Below are positions 9,004 to 16,769 of a stretch of 64,000 nt of DNA, piece after piece. A model generated the notes under the pieces. It was not told the DNA's origin, ran no database searches, and was given only the letters and a program-made list of their open reading frames with translations. The position numbers were made by a program, and so were the translations under genes. Within the stretch, counting starts at the first letter, position 1, and every line of letters starts with the position of its first letter. The DNA is from Streptomyces rhizosphaerihabitans (GTDB lineage: Bacteria > Actinomycetota > Actinomycetes > Streptomycetales > Streptomycetaceae), in assembly GCF_025399795.1 (NCBI RefSeq), contig NZ_JAODTZ010000001.1, forward strand, positions 248,001 to 312,000, given 5' to 3'.

Positions 9004-9300
9004 GTGAACATACCCGGCTGGTCCGTCTGGATCGTTCTCGGTCTGGCAGCCTTGCTGCAGGCCCTCGGCCTCGTTCCCGTCATTCGCCGACTGCGCGGAT
9101 CCGACTCCGCGATGCGTTTCAAGGCGCGCCTTGACCTGCTGGACGTCATCGGCTCCCTGCTGCTCTTCGGCGGCCTGCTGCTGGGTCTCGTAGTGGCGGA
9201 ATCCTGGTTCTGGCTCACCTTCGCTGGCTTCGCGCTCATGACCGCCGTCTACGTCGTCAAGGGTGCCTACTGGCTCCGCGCCCGCCGCCCCACGGCCTGA
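9004..9300 (+). CDS. Small integral membrane protein (about three transmembrane segments)
   Basis: Either GTG at 8995 or GTG at 9004 could start it. The second is favoured because a -10-like TACAGT ends at 8996, making the transcript leaderless. The 98-residue product has hydrophobic segments at about residues 6-26 (WIVLGLAALLQALGLVPV), 45-65 and 70-85, with a basic C-terminus (RARRPTA). It is reversed relative to the phage operon and paired with the preceding plus-strand gene, so it is probably cargo. A superinfection-exclusion role is conceivable but unsupported. Confidence 0.6.
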   Translation: MNIPGWSVWIVLGLAALLQALGLVPVIRRLRGSDSAMRFKARLDLLDVIGSLLLFGGLLLGLVVAESWFWLTFAGFALMTAVYVVKGAYWLRARRPTA

Positions 9301-9366
9301 TCCAAACGACAGGCCCAAGTCCTGCCAGCCCCACCTCCTGGACGCAGAGCCGCGAGGTCGACGCGG

Positions 9367-9786
9367 TCAGATCGCAGACGAGGCGAAGGTGATCCGCTCG
9401 GTGAGCCGGGTGGTGCGGCAGATTTCCACCGTGGACGCTTCGGTAGCGTCCTCGGCCAGCCAGATGCGGCCCGTCCGGCCGTCCGCACCCTCGGTGATTA
9501 CCTCTACTAAGTCACCAGGCATGGCGACCGGCGCCGCTGTCGGCGTCACCAGCCGGTACCAGGCCGCGCCCTCCGACAGCCAGTCGAAGCCGAGGATTTG
9601 AGCGACCACGATCTGCCCGTGCGAGGACAGCACCGCGCCCGCACCCTCGTACACGACGCTCGTCGGGGTCTCCCCAGGCTCCCCCGTCGCGGGATCCAAG
9701 ACGGGCTGACCGGCTGTACGGGAGATCCGCACCGTGTCGGTCAGCAGCGCCTCAAGGTCGTTGCGGGCCTGCGCAATATCCACCAC
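9367..9786 (-). CDS. Head-tail connector-type protein (DUF6093-like), copy 2
   Basis: This 139-residue protein is a clear paralogue of the gene just upstream (9790-10230). Both share the order VDTV/TDTVRI, a DPATG/NPDTG-GxYEPG segment, Y(E/Q)GxGAV, a YRLVTP/YRLLTP motif and a closing R-TTWLDE-type segment. Such proteins sit between capsid and tail genes in actinophages. It likely forms part of the connector or stopper. The stop lies 67 bases from the plus-strand membrane protein gene, showing that the reversed gene pair was inserted between connector genes. Confidence 0.68.
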   Translation of the reverse strand: MVDIAQARNDLEALLTDTVRISRTAGQPVLDPATGEPGETPTSVVYEGAGAVLSSHGQIVVAQILGFDWLSEGAAWYRLVTPTAAPVAMPGDLVEVITEGADGRTGRIWLAEDATEASTVEICRTTRLTERITFASSAI

Positions 9787-9789
9787 TGC

Positions 9790-10230
9790 TCATGCTCCCG
9801 TCGTCTGCGTGGACTCGTCCAGCCACGTCGTACGGACGACCGCGAGGGAGTTCGCGTCGGAGATGTCCAGGACCCGCCATGTCCGGTTGAGCAAGCCAGG
9901 GTCCTGCGTGGCGACGGTGACCCGTACATGGTCGTCCCGTGAGCCGAGCGGCGCGCCCAGCGGGGTCAGCAGCCGGTAGCGGTTGCGGGTGTCGTCGGCG
10001 TAAGCCTGCCCTTCCAGGGACAGGACCAGGCCGGGCCCGCCTTGGGAGAAGACCGCCCCGGTGCCCTGGTAAAGGACTAGGTCCGGGCCGGGCTCGTAAA
10101 CGCCAGTGTCCGGGTTCAGGATTTGCGGTCCCGGGCGGAAGATCTCGACAGTGTCCACAAGGATGCGCGTCTCGACGATGGTGGCGACGGCCGCAAGCGT
10201 AAGCCCCTCGGAGGGCGGCGGAGTGCTCAT
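9790..10230 (-). CDS. Head-tail connector-type protein (DUF6093-like), copy 1
   Basis: A 146-residue protein paralogous to the following gene, separated from it by only three bases. The start MSTPPPSEGLTLAAV and the conserved YQGTGAVFSQGG and YRLLTPLGAPLG segments are visible. It is the first structural gene after the large cargo block on this side. The other side of the cargo is the MuF-like minor head gene at 25417. The family assignment is from recall of the general pattern, not from a search. Confidence 0.68.
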   Translation of the reverse strand: MSTPPPSEGLTLAAVATIVETRILVDTVEIFRPGPQILNPDTGVYEPGPDLVLYQGTGAVFSQGGPGLVLSLEGQAYADDTRNRYRLLTPLGAPLGSRDDHVRVTVATQDPGLLNRTWRVLDISDANSLAVVRTTWLDESTQTTGA

Positions 10231-10342
10231 ACCTCGAGCCTAGAGAGGGTCGCGGACAGCCCCCGTTATGACAGGTTCGGTGCTGGAATCCAGACGCGGG
10301 CAGGCAAGCCGGGGCCGTTTCCTGTTGGGACCGTAATCGAGA

Positions 10343-11443
10343 TCATTCGCTCACGTTCTGCCGGATCGTGTGGTCACTGATGCGCAGTGCCTTTGCGAGT
10401 TGGCCGTGCAACTCGCTGGGGAGCGAGCCAGCTTCGAGTGCACAGGCGTGGAGGAGACCACGGCAATCCTGCGCTTCTCGGTCTGTGGCGAGGGCGATGA
10501 ACACGGGGTGCGCCAGGGCCTCTCGGGCGGCGTAGCCATCGGTTGCCTTGACCGCCCGGCGATGCAGCTCCGCGACCAACAGGCGCCCGGTCGGGTCCTC
10601 GGGCGAGGCAACCACGTCCAGCATTGTCAGTCCTAGCCGCATATTAAAGACGGTCATGTCGTCCCCATCCGGACGTTCAAGGTAGGTGGTCACCAGGTTC
10701 TGCAGGGGGCGCCGCCACTCCAGACCAGCAGTCCGGCGGCACAGGACAGTCAGGCAGTCCGTGACGGCGCATTCCCACGGTTCCCCGGACTCCGTGGTGG
10801 TCAACAGGTTGTTGGCGCCGAGGGTGTTCCCCGTGGCGAGGGCGGCAAGGACGGCGACCTGCCGGCCGTCGAACATGCGCTGCCCGACACCGCGGTGTGC
10901 CTCGACATGAGCAAGGGCGTCGGCCCAGCGGCCTGCGGTCGTAAGGGCTCGCGTCCCGTCCGCGAGGAGGACCCGCCACAGCCAAGCGCGAACCTTTCGA
11001 CGGTCCTCGGCAATCGCAGTGATGTCGACAGGTACGGCAATGTCCTCGACCTGGGTTGGGGTGCCGGTGCTGACAGCGTCGAACAGTGCGAGGAGGCTTT
11101 GGTGGCCGGCTGCGTGCTGCCCGGCACGGATTTGGAGGCGCGCGAGGTTGACGACGGGTTCGAGAGCCCGGATAGCGGTCCTGCCGGGCAACGGGACGGC
11201 GTGCAGGTAAGCGGCAGCGTGCTGGTGGCACATCGTGCGGGCAGTGTTCGGGGCACCGATGTCGGAGGCGATCAGTGCGGCCTGGTTGTAGACCGTGGAG
11301 GCCACGCTCGCATCGTCCAGTTTCGCCGCGGTGCTGGCGAGTTCGGCCAGTGCATGCACGCGTTGGACCAGAGGGAGGCAGGCAGGGCGGGGACGGGCGA
11401 CGAGGGGGAAGCGTTGGGCTACGGCGTCAGGGAGTTTCCACAC
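10343..11443 (-). CDS. Helical-repeat protein at the end of the lanthipeptide operon, function unknown
   Basis: The GTG at 11443 starts a 366-residue product that overlaps the upstream gene by 17 bases, so it is co-translated with the lanthipeptide enzymes. The sequence is almost entirely helical with TPR-like pairs (LVQRVHALAELASTAAK, AGRWADALAHVEAHRG, GRQVAVLAALATGN). It resembles C-terminal sensor parts of Streptomyces regulators but has no DNA-binding domain. A role in scaffolding or regulation is possible; none is demonstrated. It stops 112 bases before the first phage connector gene. Confidence 0.65.
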   Translation of the reverse strand: MWKLPDAVAQRFPLVARPRPACLPLVQRVHALAELASTAAKLDDASVASTVYNQAALIASDIGAPNTARTMCHQHAAAYLHAVPLPGRTAIRALEPVVNLARLQIRAGQHAAGHQSLLALFDAVSTGTPTQVEDIAVPVDITAIAEDRRKVRAWLWRVLLADGTRALTTAGRWADALAHVEAHRGVGQRMFDGRQVAVLAALATGNTLGANNLLTTTESGEPWECAVTDCLTVLCRRTAGLEWRRPLQNLVTTYLERPDGDDMTVFNMRLGLTMLDVVASPEDPTGRLLVAELHRRAVKATDGYAAREALAHPVFIALATDREAQDCRGLLHACALEAGSLPSELHGQLAKALRISDHTIRQNVSE

Positions 11444-12257
11444 GGTCCGCGGTACTCCTCTCCGTGGCGGGGTCAGGACCGAAGATGACGGTCTTGGCGG
11501 CAACCACGAGGGCGGCCTGTGTGGGGTAGGGCAGGCCGATCCGGTTCCAGGCGAAAAGCACATGGTGGGCCAGGACGTCACGCAGGCCGCGGTGAAGCTG
11601 TCCGGAATCGGTGAGACGGGCCAGTTCCTGTCCAGCATCGGTGTAGGCGCGGGCCCATCCGGCGACGTGGGCCAGTGGTCCGCCCGTGCACATCAGGTCT
11701 TCCCCGTTGACGGAGATCAGTCGATGCACGGCGGCGGGGAGTCGATCTCGGCTGTCCCGCTCGGTGCCGGGGGGTAGCGGACGATGGGCGCCGACGCGTG
11801 CCCAGACGTCGCCCTGCTCGTACCAGTCCAGTCCGGCGGACCGCATCAGGAGGCTGCACAGCATGAGGGACGTCTCGCGCCGGTGTTTGCCGGCGTTGCC
11901 TGGGAGGTGATCAATCAGGCTGCGACTGTCACGGTGGAAAAGGCGGTGCGCGGATGCCATGGCTTCGACGCCGCCGAAGGCGTGCACCTCGGGTTCGTAG
12001 ATGATCTCCGTCCACCCTTTGATGTACCCGTCGGCGATCAGCGCGTCCAGACCCTGGCCGATGCGGTCGTGCGCGCCGGCGGCAGGCAGGTAGCGCACGC
12101 GCCAGCACGGGCGTTTGCGGACCAGGAACCAGGCGGTGAGCGCGCCTTCGTCCTCTGCGGTGCGCAGAAGGGGGGCGAGTTGAGCCAGAGCGACTGACTC
12201 GGCGCGTTCCCAGTCCGGGAACACGACATTGGTCTGGCACCAGGTGGGCGAGTTCAT
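11427..12257 (-). CDS. Thiopeptide-type (SpaB_C-like) stand-alone elimination-domain protein
   Basis: This 276-residue protein starts with ATG at 12257 and begins MNSPTWCQTNVVFPDW. It carries the W-x-x-x-x-V-x-F...A..L.PLL pattern, WFLVRKRPCWRVRY and FGG-MASAHRLFHRDS, typical of the LanB C-terminal elimination domain family (thiopeptide-type bacteriocin biosynthesis protein). In class I lanthipeptide synthesis this fold removes glutamate from glutamylated Ser/Thr to give dehydroamino acids. The full-length LanB in this locus already has such a domain, so this copy is either a second eliminase or a partner subunit. It lies 20 bases after LanC. Confidence 0.85.
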   Translation of the reverse strand: MNSPTWCQTNVVFPDWERAESVALAQLAPLLRTAEDEGALTAWFLVRKRPCWRVRYLPAAGAHDRIGQGLDALIADGYIKGWTEIIYEPEVHAFGGVEAMASAHRLFHRDSRSLIDHLPGNAGKHRRETSLMLCSLLMRSAGLDWYEQGDVWARVGAHRPLPPGTERDSRDRLPAAVHRLISVNGEDLMCTGGPLAHVAGWARAYTDAGQELARLTDSGQLHRGLRDVLAHHVLFAWNRIGLPYPTQAALVVAAKTVIFGPDPATERSTADRVETP

Positions 12258-12276
12258 GAGGCGGTCTCCGTGATGT

Positions 12277-13521
12277 TCACGCCAGGGCGAGGAAGGTGTC
12301 CCAGTGCGGTGCGGGCGCGCCGCCCGTGCTGAGGGTGTGCAGGGCGAGGGCGGCTCCGGCTGCTCCATCGAGGAGTTCCGGGTCGTAGTTGTCTTGGTGG
12401 AGCGCGGCGATCAGGCGGCTGGTCAGGCGCGGAAGCTCCGCGGCGATTTCGGCGTTGCCCGTCTCGGTGGCCATCCGCCATGCGGCGTGCAGCAGTCCAG
12501 CCATGCCGTGGCACAGCCCGATCTCGGGGAGCTTGCCCAGTTGGAGCGGGTCGCGCAGGGTCGCGAGGATGGCGTTCTCGGCTGCCCGTACCCGTGCCGG
12601 GTCGCGGAGGGCGAGTCCAGCCAGCTGCTGGGCGCGGGCGGTGCCACTGACTCCGTAACACCAGGAGGGCCGGGGGCGGAGGTCGGGATGGACGTGCCCG
12701 TCGGCCGCCTGCTGTAGCGAGATCAGGCCCGGCCACCAGGGGGCGCTCACGTCGCCTTGGCGCCATCGGTCGGTCCAGGCACAGATCCGTTCAATCGCGT
12801 CGACCATGCCAGGCACGGCCAGGTCGCGCAGCAGAGCCAGGGACAGCACGGACAGGGCGGATCCGATGCCGTGGGCGAGCCCGAAGTTCCCGTGGCCATG
12901 GGGATAGTCGGCGTGAGGTGCGCCGGTGGGTGCGACGTTCATCCACCACGGCGGCAGCCCGGCCCGATCGGGCATGAGCTCTGTCAGGCGCGCCAGGTAG
13001 GACAGGACGTCACGGGTGATCTCGCGGTCGGGATCACGGCTCAGGTGATAGGCGCCCAGCCCGGACAGGCCCTGGATCAAGTCGAACTCTTGCATGGGAG
13101 GCCGCTCGGCGCGGTCGATGCGCAGGTGGGCCTCGGCCAGGCGGGCCCGGGTGACGGTGAGGGTCGCCTTGTCCAAGCGTTCCAGGACACGCCGGTAGCG
13201 GCTCGACGCGCTCGCCGCGCGGTGTGTGATGTACGCGAGGGCTGGAGCGCCGAAGTACAGGTTCGCGTTGGCCGCTGCGCTCACTTCGCCGTGTACGGCC
13301 GTGGCCAGCCAGGTGTGCGCGGTGTCCCAGTCGCCGCGGCCGGTACGGGCGCGCTCTATGTGCAGCAGGGCAATGCCCGAGGCTCCTCCGGCGAGAGACT
13401 GCGGCCACGAGCGACCGCCATCCGGCCGGCCACCGGGCCACACCGTGCGCGGTGTGGCCAGCGCGTCGGCCAGTTGGTCGGCGGTCGACAGGGCAGCTGG
13501 GGCGGGGGCTGTCGTGGTCAC
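12277..13521 (-). CDS. Lanthionine synthetase C-family cyclase
   Basis: GTG at 13521 overlaps the LanB stop (GTGA) and follows an AAGGAGG ribosome site, giving 414 residues, the usual LanC length. All zinc ligands are present: C288 in SWCYG and C337-H338 in GLCHG. The other hallmark, H217 in GLAHGIG, is also present. The enzyme catalyses addition of cysteine thiols to dehydroalanine or dehydrobutyrine to form lanthionine rings. It acts in the cytoplasm with LanB on the FxLD precursor. Nothing looks degraded. A longer frame running into the LanB region is only overlapping open frame. Confidence 0.95.
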   Translation of the reverse strand: MTTTAPAPAALSTADQLADALATPRTVWPGGRPDGGRSWPQSLAGGASGIALLHIERARTGRGDWDTAHTWLATAVHGEVSAAANANLYFGAPALAYITHRAASASSRYRRVLERLDKATLTVTRARLAEAHLRIDRAERPPMQEFDLIQGLSGLGAYHLSRDPDREITRDVLSYLARLTELMPDRAGLPPWWMNVAPTGAPHADYPHGHGNFGLAHGIGSALSVLSLALLRDLAVPGMVDAIERICAWTDRWRQGDVSAPWWPGLISLQQAADGHVHPDLRPRPSWCYGVSGTARAQQLAGLALRDPARVRAAENAILATLRDPLQLGKLPEIGLCHGMAGLLHAAWRMATETGNAEIAAELPRLTSRLIAALHQDNYDPELLDGAAGAALALHTLSTGGAPAPHWDTFLALA

Positions 13522-16439
13522 CGTGACCTCCTTGCTCGTGCCGTCCAGCTCAGGGCGGCGGCCCTGGCCAGGTGCAGGTGCGCACGTTCTTGGGGTAGCC
13601 CCGGCCCGCACATCCGGACGTGATGGAGGTGCAGCAGGTCCGGCAGCACGTCGTGGGGCTGTGTGGTCGCGTCCTTGAGCGCGCGGCGGTAGGCGGCCAG
13701 TGCCACGCGGCGTACGGACCAGGCCGTGGTGACGCGCACGTCCAGGCCCGCAGGGTCGGCGTTCACCAGGTCGGCGTTCACCAAGTCGACGGACTGGCGG
13801 TAGACGGCGCGGGGCGGAGCGGCCTGGCCGGTGCGGGTGTGCTCGATGAGCCAGTGCATCGCCGCGGTGGCGTCGCCGAGCAGGCCAGTCACGATGTCCA
13901 CCATGCTCGCGGCGGTCATCGCGCGGGCATCCGGTGCGTTCTTCCCGGCCTGGGCGGCGAGTTGGGCTACGGCGGCCTCGGAGTCTGCGGCGAAGTACTG
14001 CTCGACCGCGTCGATCGCAGCGGGGCCGCCGAACCGCGCGGTCTCTGGGTGGTAGGTCTCCACGCTGGCATGCGTGATCAGGCCGCTGCGCCGGAGATGC
14101 CGGGTCCACTCGCCGATCTGCTCGACGGCGGAACCGAGCGTGCCGGGCGCGCAGGACAGACGGAGGCGGAGGTGGTCGCCGGGGTCTTGGTAGCGGACGA
14201 ACCACCATTGGGGGTCGCCCAGTTCCTCCAGCAGGGTCGGCAGATGCCGGGTCAGGAGCGGGTTCTGCCGGTCTCGGTGTCCGTGGAGCTGGAGGTAGAT
14301 GCGGTTGCTGCAGCCTGGCAGGTGGCCGTGCTCGCGGCTGACGACGTGGCCCGACGCCCGGACTGGAGCGATGGCCTGGTCTGCGGCAGCCAAGGGGATG
14401 ACGACTTCGTGGGCGCGTCCGCTGGTCCAGCCCAGGTCCTGCGATTGCGGTGCGGGGTGCAGCGTCACCTTGCCGTCGCGGTCCAGGTGGGTGCGCAGCA
14501 GGGCCCGGTGTGAGGGCTCCGCCAGGTCCAAGGCCATGCACTGATCGGCCTCGCTCAGGTATACCCGCTCGGGCAAATGCACGTCGCGCCGCCATTGGGT
14601 CAGGGCCTCGTCCCATTGTGGCCACGGTGTCGAGGCACCGGGGATGTCGTCGCTGGTGAGGAGCCAGCGGGCCGGGGACAGGAGCGTGCGTCCGTAGCGC
14701 AGCGCGGGCAGGAACGGCAGGCTGGAGGCGGCGGTACCCCACATGAATCCGGTGCACGGGATGGCCAGCGCGACGGGTGCCTCGGCCAGAAACCGGGCCA
14801 GCGGATGGGTGTGATACCCCAGGTCTACGGCGTTCAGCAGCAGCGTGTGCACCGGCCGCCGGCGGGAGAGCGAGACGAGGTGCAGCCGTTCGGCGTCGGC
14901 GGTCACGGCCAGATCCGTCAGGGGAATGAGGCTGGTGTCCGAGCCCTGGTAGTCGCCGAGCGAGATCAACAGCTCGGTCACCTGCGGGGCACGCGCGACA
15001 TTCTCAGCGGGTGCGGACAGTGGGGTCGAGCTGATCTGCGCGAGGAGGGCGCCTTGGTGCACCGCCGGCAGCCCGGCGTACACGTTGGCCATACGGCGGC
15101 GGACCTCGTCCTCCAGAATGGTCAGGAAGCGGCCGGTGGTCGCTCCGGCCGAGCGGGCCACGCCGACGACGTGCAAGGTGAACTCGCCCTGCTGCAGGGC
15201 CGCAAGGCTCGCGGCATCGATGCGGACGGTCATCTCGGTGCTCGGCTGGACACAGTGGCCAGGATCTGTGGTGGCCAGCTCCTCCAGCGCGGCATCGTCG
15301 AGCTCGACTTCAATGCGGCGCTGCATACCGGCTCGGTGGGCGAGCTTGATGAGTCGGCTGTCCCGGTCGGGCAGCGGGGAGGGCGGCGACGTGGTGGTGG
15401 ACCCGAGGTAGCTGGATGGGTACCCGAGCGCGTCAACGGCGTCCACAACGGGGACGACCGCCGTTGGCCCGTACCGCTCAAGGAACCGGCTGTGCCACTC
15501 GGGCCATCCGGCCAACGCAGACCTGGGCGCGAGACGCGTGAGTGCCTTGGCTGCCGCTGCCGCCTCCTGGGCCACGCTCTCCGGGACGACCAGGTCCCAG
15601 TCCACCCGCAGATCGAACGAGGGTTGGGGCGCCTCGCGTAACTCCGCCGTCTCAGCGGGCGCGAGATACCGCGTGTGCTTGAGGAGCGGGGCAAGCGGGT
15701 CGGCGACCGTCATCGCCTGGCGAAGGCTGGTGATCAGGAGTCGTTGCCTGACCAGACCTGCGAGCAGCTTCTCAATCGCACTGATCGGAGCGGTCGGGAA
15801 GCCGGCGGAGAGTTTTGCTGCGAGGTCGCTCCACAGGATCGGAGTCCGCGCGCCGTCCAGGGCTTCGCGGACCGGCCCTGTCACACGTATCTGCACGTGC
15901 TCCGAAGCGCCGTCGCGCGTGCCACGAGGGCGGTGCTCGATCACCATGTAGCCGTCGCGCTCGGCGACGAGGCTGGACGCGAGCAGCATCAAGCAGGGCT
16001 GCAGTCCGCGGTTTTCCTCGAACCGATCGATGAGTGCCGTGGTCCATGCAGCGTCGGGTCTGGCGAATGCCCGGTGCCCGGTGCCCATGCGCAGCGCGGG
16101 GGCAGCGCCTATTCGTGCGGCCGCGACCCCAGCGAACAGACCGAACGGGGTGGCGCGCGTGCGGGCCCTCAGCAGGTAGCGCAGCACGGAGAGCACCGTA
16201 CGGCGTACTGCGGTGTCCGGCAGCGGCTGACCGGCACAGACCCGGTCCACCCGACTGGCGAGGTCCGGGCTCGCGGCTTTGACGGCGGTCGCGAAGTCGG
16301 CTGCCTGCCACGCCTGTTGCAGCCAGGCCCGCCACGACGCGGCGTTCGCGGACGGGCCGGTCAAATCCGGCCAAGCCACCGGACGGTCGGAGCTCAACGC
16401 AGCCGCTCGGATCACTGCTGCATCAACGTAGCGATACAC
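13518..16439 (-). CDS. Class I lanthipeptide dehydratase (LanB) with fused elimination domain
   Basis: The GTG at 16439 lies behind AGGAGG and encodes 973 residues, a full-length LanB. The conserved glutamylation-domain motif RTRATPFGLFAGV is at about residues 93-105. The C-terminal elimination domain starts near WWFVRYQDPGDHLRLRL (around residue 700). It uses glutamyl-tRNA to glutamylate precursor Ser/Thr and then eliminates glutamate. An in-frame tandem duplication gives DLVNADLVNAD near residue 895, a minor recent change. The gene is separated from the precursor by a 19-bp perfect hairpin. The stop overlaps the LanC start. Confidence 0.95.
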   Translation of the reverse strand: MYRYVDAAVIRAAALSSDRPVAWPDLTGPSANAASWRAWLQQAWQAADFATAVKAASPDLASRVDRVCAGQPLPDTAVRRTVLSVLRYLLRARTRATPFGLFAGVAAARIGAAPALRMGTGHRAFARPDAAWTTALIDRFEENRGLQPCLMLLASSLVAERDGYMVIEHRPRGTRDGASEHVQIRVTGPVREALDGARTPILWSDLAAKLSAGFPTAPISAIEKLLAGLVRQRLLITSLRQAMTVADPLAPLLKHTRYLAPAETAELREAPQPSFDLRVDWDLVVPESVAQEAAAAAKALTRLAPRSALAGWPEWHSRFLERYGPTAVVPVVDAVDALGYPSSYLGSTTTSPPSPLPDRDSRLIKLAHRAGMQRRIEVELDDAALEELATTDPGHCVQPSTEMTVRIDAASLAALQQGEFTLHVVGVARSAGATTGRFLTILEDEVRRRMANVYAGLPAVHQGALLAQISSTPLSAPAENVARAPQVTELLISLGDYQGSDTSLIPLTDLAVTADAERLHLVSLSRRRPVHTLLLNAVDLGYHTHPLARFLAEAPVALAIPCTGFMWGTAASSLPFLPALRYGRTLLSPARWLLTSDDIPGASTPWPQWDEALTQWRRDVHLPERVYLSEADQCMALDLAEPSHRALLRTHLDRDGKVTLHPAPQSQDLGWTSGRAHEVVIPLAAADQAIAPVRASGHVVSREHGHLPGCSNRIYLQLHGHRDRQNPLLTRHLPTLLEELGDPQWWFVRYQDPGDHLRLRLSCAPGTLGSAVEQIGEWTRHLRRSGLITHASVETYHPETARFGGPAAIDAVEQYFAADSEAAVAQLAAQAGKNAPDARAMTAASMVDIVTGLLGDATAAMHWLIEHTRTGQAAPPRAVYRQSVDLVNADLVNADPAGLDVRVTTAWSVRRVALAAYRRALKDATTQPHDVLPDLLHLHHVRMCGPGLPQERAHLHLARAAALSWTARARRSR

Positions 16440-16457
16440 ACACCCTCCTGTGGCCTG

Positions 16458-16504
16458 CGCGGTGCCCGGCCGCGCCCATGGATCAGGCGCGGCCGGGCAC
16501 CGCG
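16458..16504 (-). terminator. Attenuator-type hairpin between precursor and LanB
   Basis: A perfect 19-bp GC-rich stem (16458-16476 with 16486-16504) and a 9-base loop begin 20 bases after the precursor stop codon. There is no long U tract. Placement between the precursor and LanB fits partial termination or 3'-end protection, which would raise precursor mRNA above enzyme mRNA, as known for other lanthipeptide operons. Confidence 0.75.
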
Positions 16505-16524
16505 ATAAACGCGGTCTGGTGCTG

Positions 16525-16707
16525 CTACGGGCAGCTCGTGCACGCAGTCGCGCACGTCGAGTTGCAGCCGTCGTTCGTCAGACGGATGAGGTGGTCCGCG
16601 GCGGGGCCGCCTTCGACGATCGTGATGTCCAGCTCGAAGTCGTCCGGTCCGGACGTCTCCTGTCCGGCGACCGGCTGAAGAATCGGACGGTCCATCTGAA
16701 CGGTCAT
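16525..16707 (-). CDS. FxLD family lanthipeptide precursor
   Basis: ATG at 16707 follows AAGGAGG with 5-base spacing and encodes 60 residues. The leader contains the family-defining FELD motif at residues 24-27 (FELDITIVEGG). The core is Cys/Ser/Thr-rich after about residue 43 (LTNDGCNSTCATACTSCP), with cysteines at 48, 52, 56 and 59 and Ser/Thr at 44, 50, 51, 54, 57 and 58. LanB and LanC would dehydrate and cyclise these. Asp46-Gly47 is the natural candidate substrate for the PIMT-like methyltransferase. The exact leader cleavage point is not visible. Confidence 0.93.
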   Translation of the reverse strand: MTVQMDRPILQPVAGQETSGPDDFELDITIVEGGPAADHLIRLTNDGCNSTCATACTSCP

Positions 16708-16741
16708 ACATGCCTCCTTGGCAGTGAGTGATGGTGCAAGG

Positions 16742-16765
16742 CCGGGGCCCGGGAGCGGGCCCCGG
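16742..16765 (-). terminator. Hairpin between FxLD methyltransferase and precursor
   Basis: A perfect 10-bp stem (16742-16751 with 16756-16765) and a GGAG-type tetraloop start 4 bases after the methyltransferase stop. It could terminate or process the upstream message, so the precursor may be expressed at its own level. The precursor ribosome site lies outside the stem. Confidence 0.6.
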
Positions 16766-16769
16766 AGTC

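Noticed and set aside
12277-14757. Minus-strand 826-residue frame extending LanC upstream
   Set aside because: The upstream half overlaps LanB in another frame and is low-complexity; GTG at 13521 with AAGGAGG is the proper LanC start.
14577-15641. Plus-strand open frame opposite LanB
   Set aside because: It is fully antisense to the intact LanB gene, with no domain and no promoter; high G+C produces such frames frequently.
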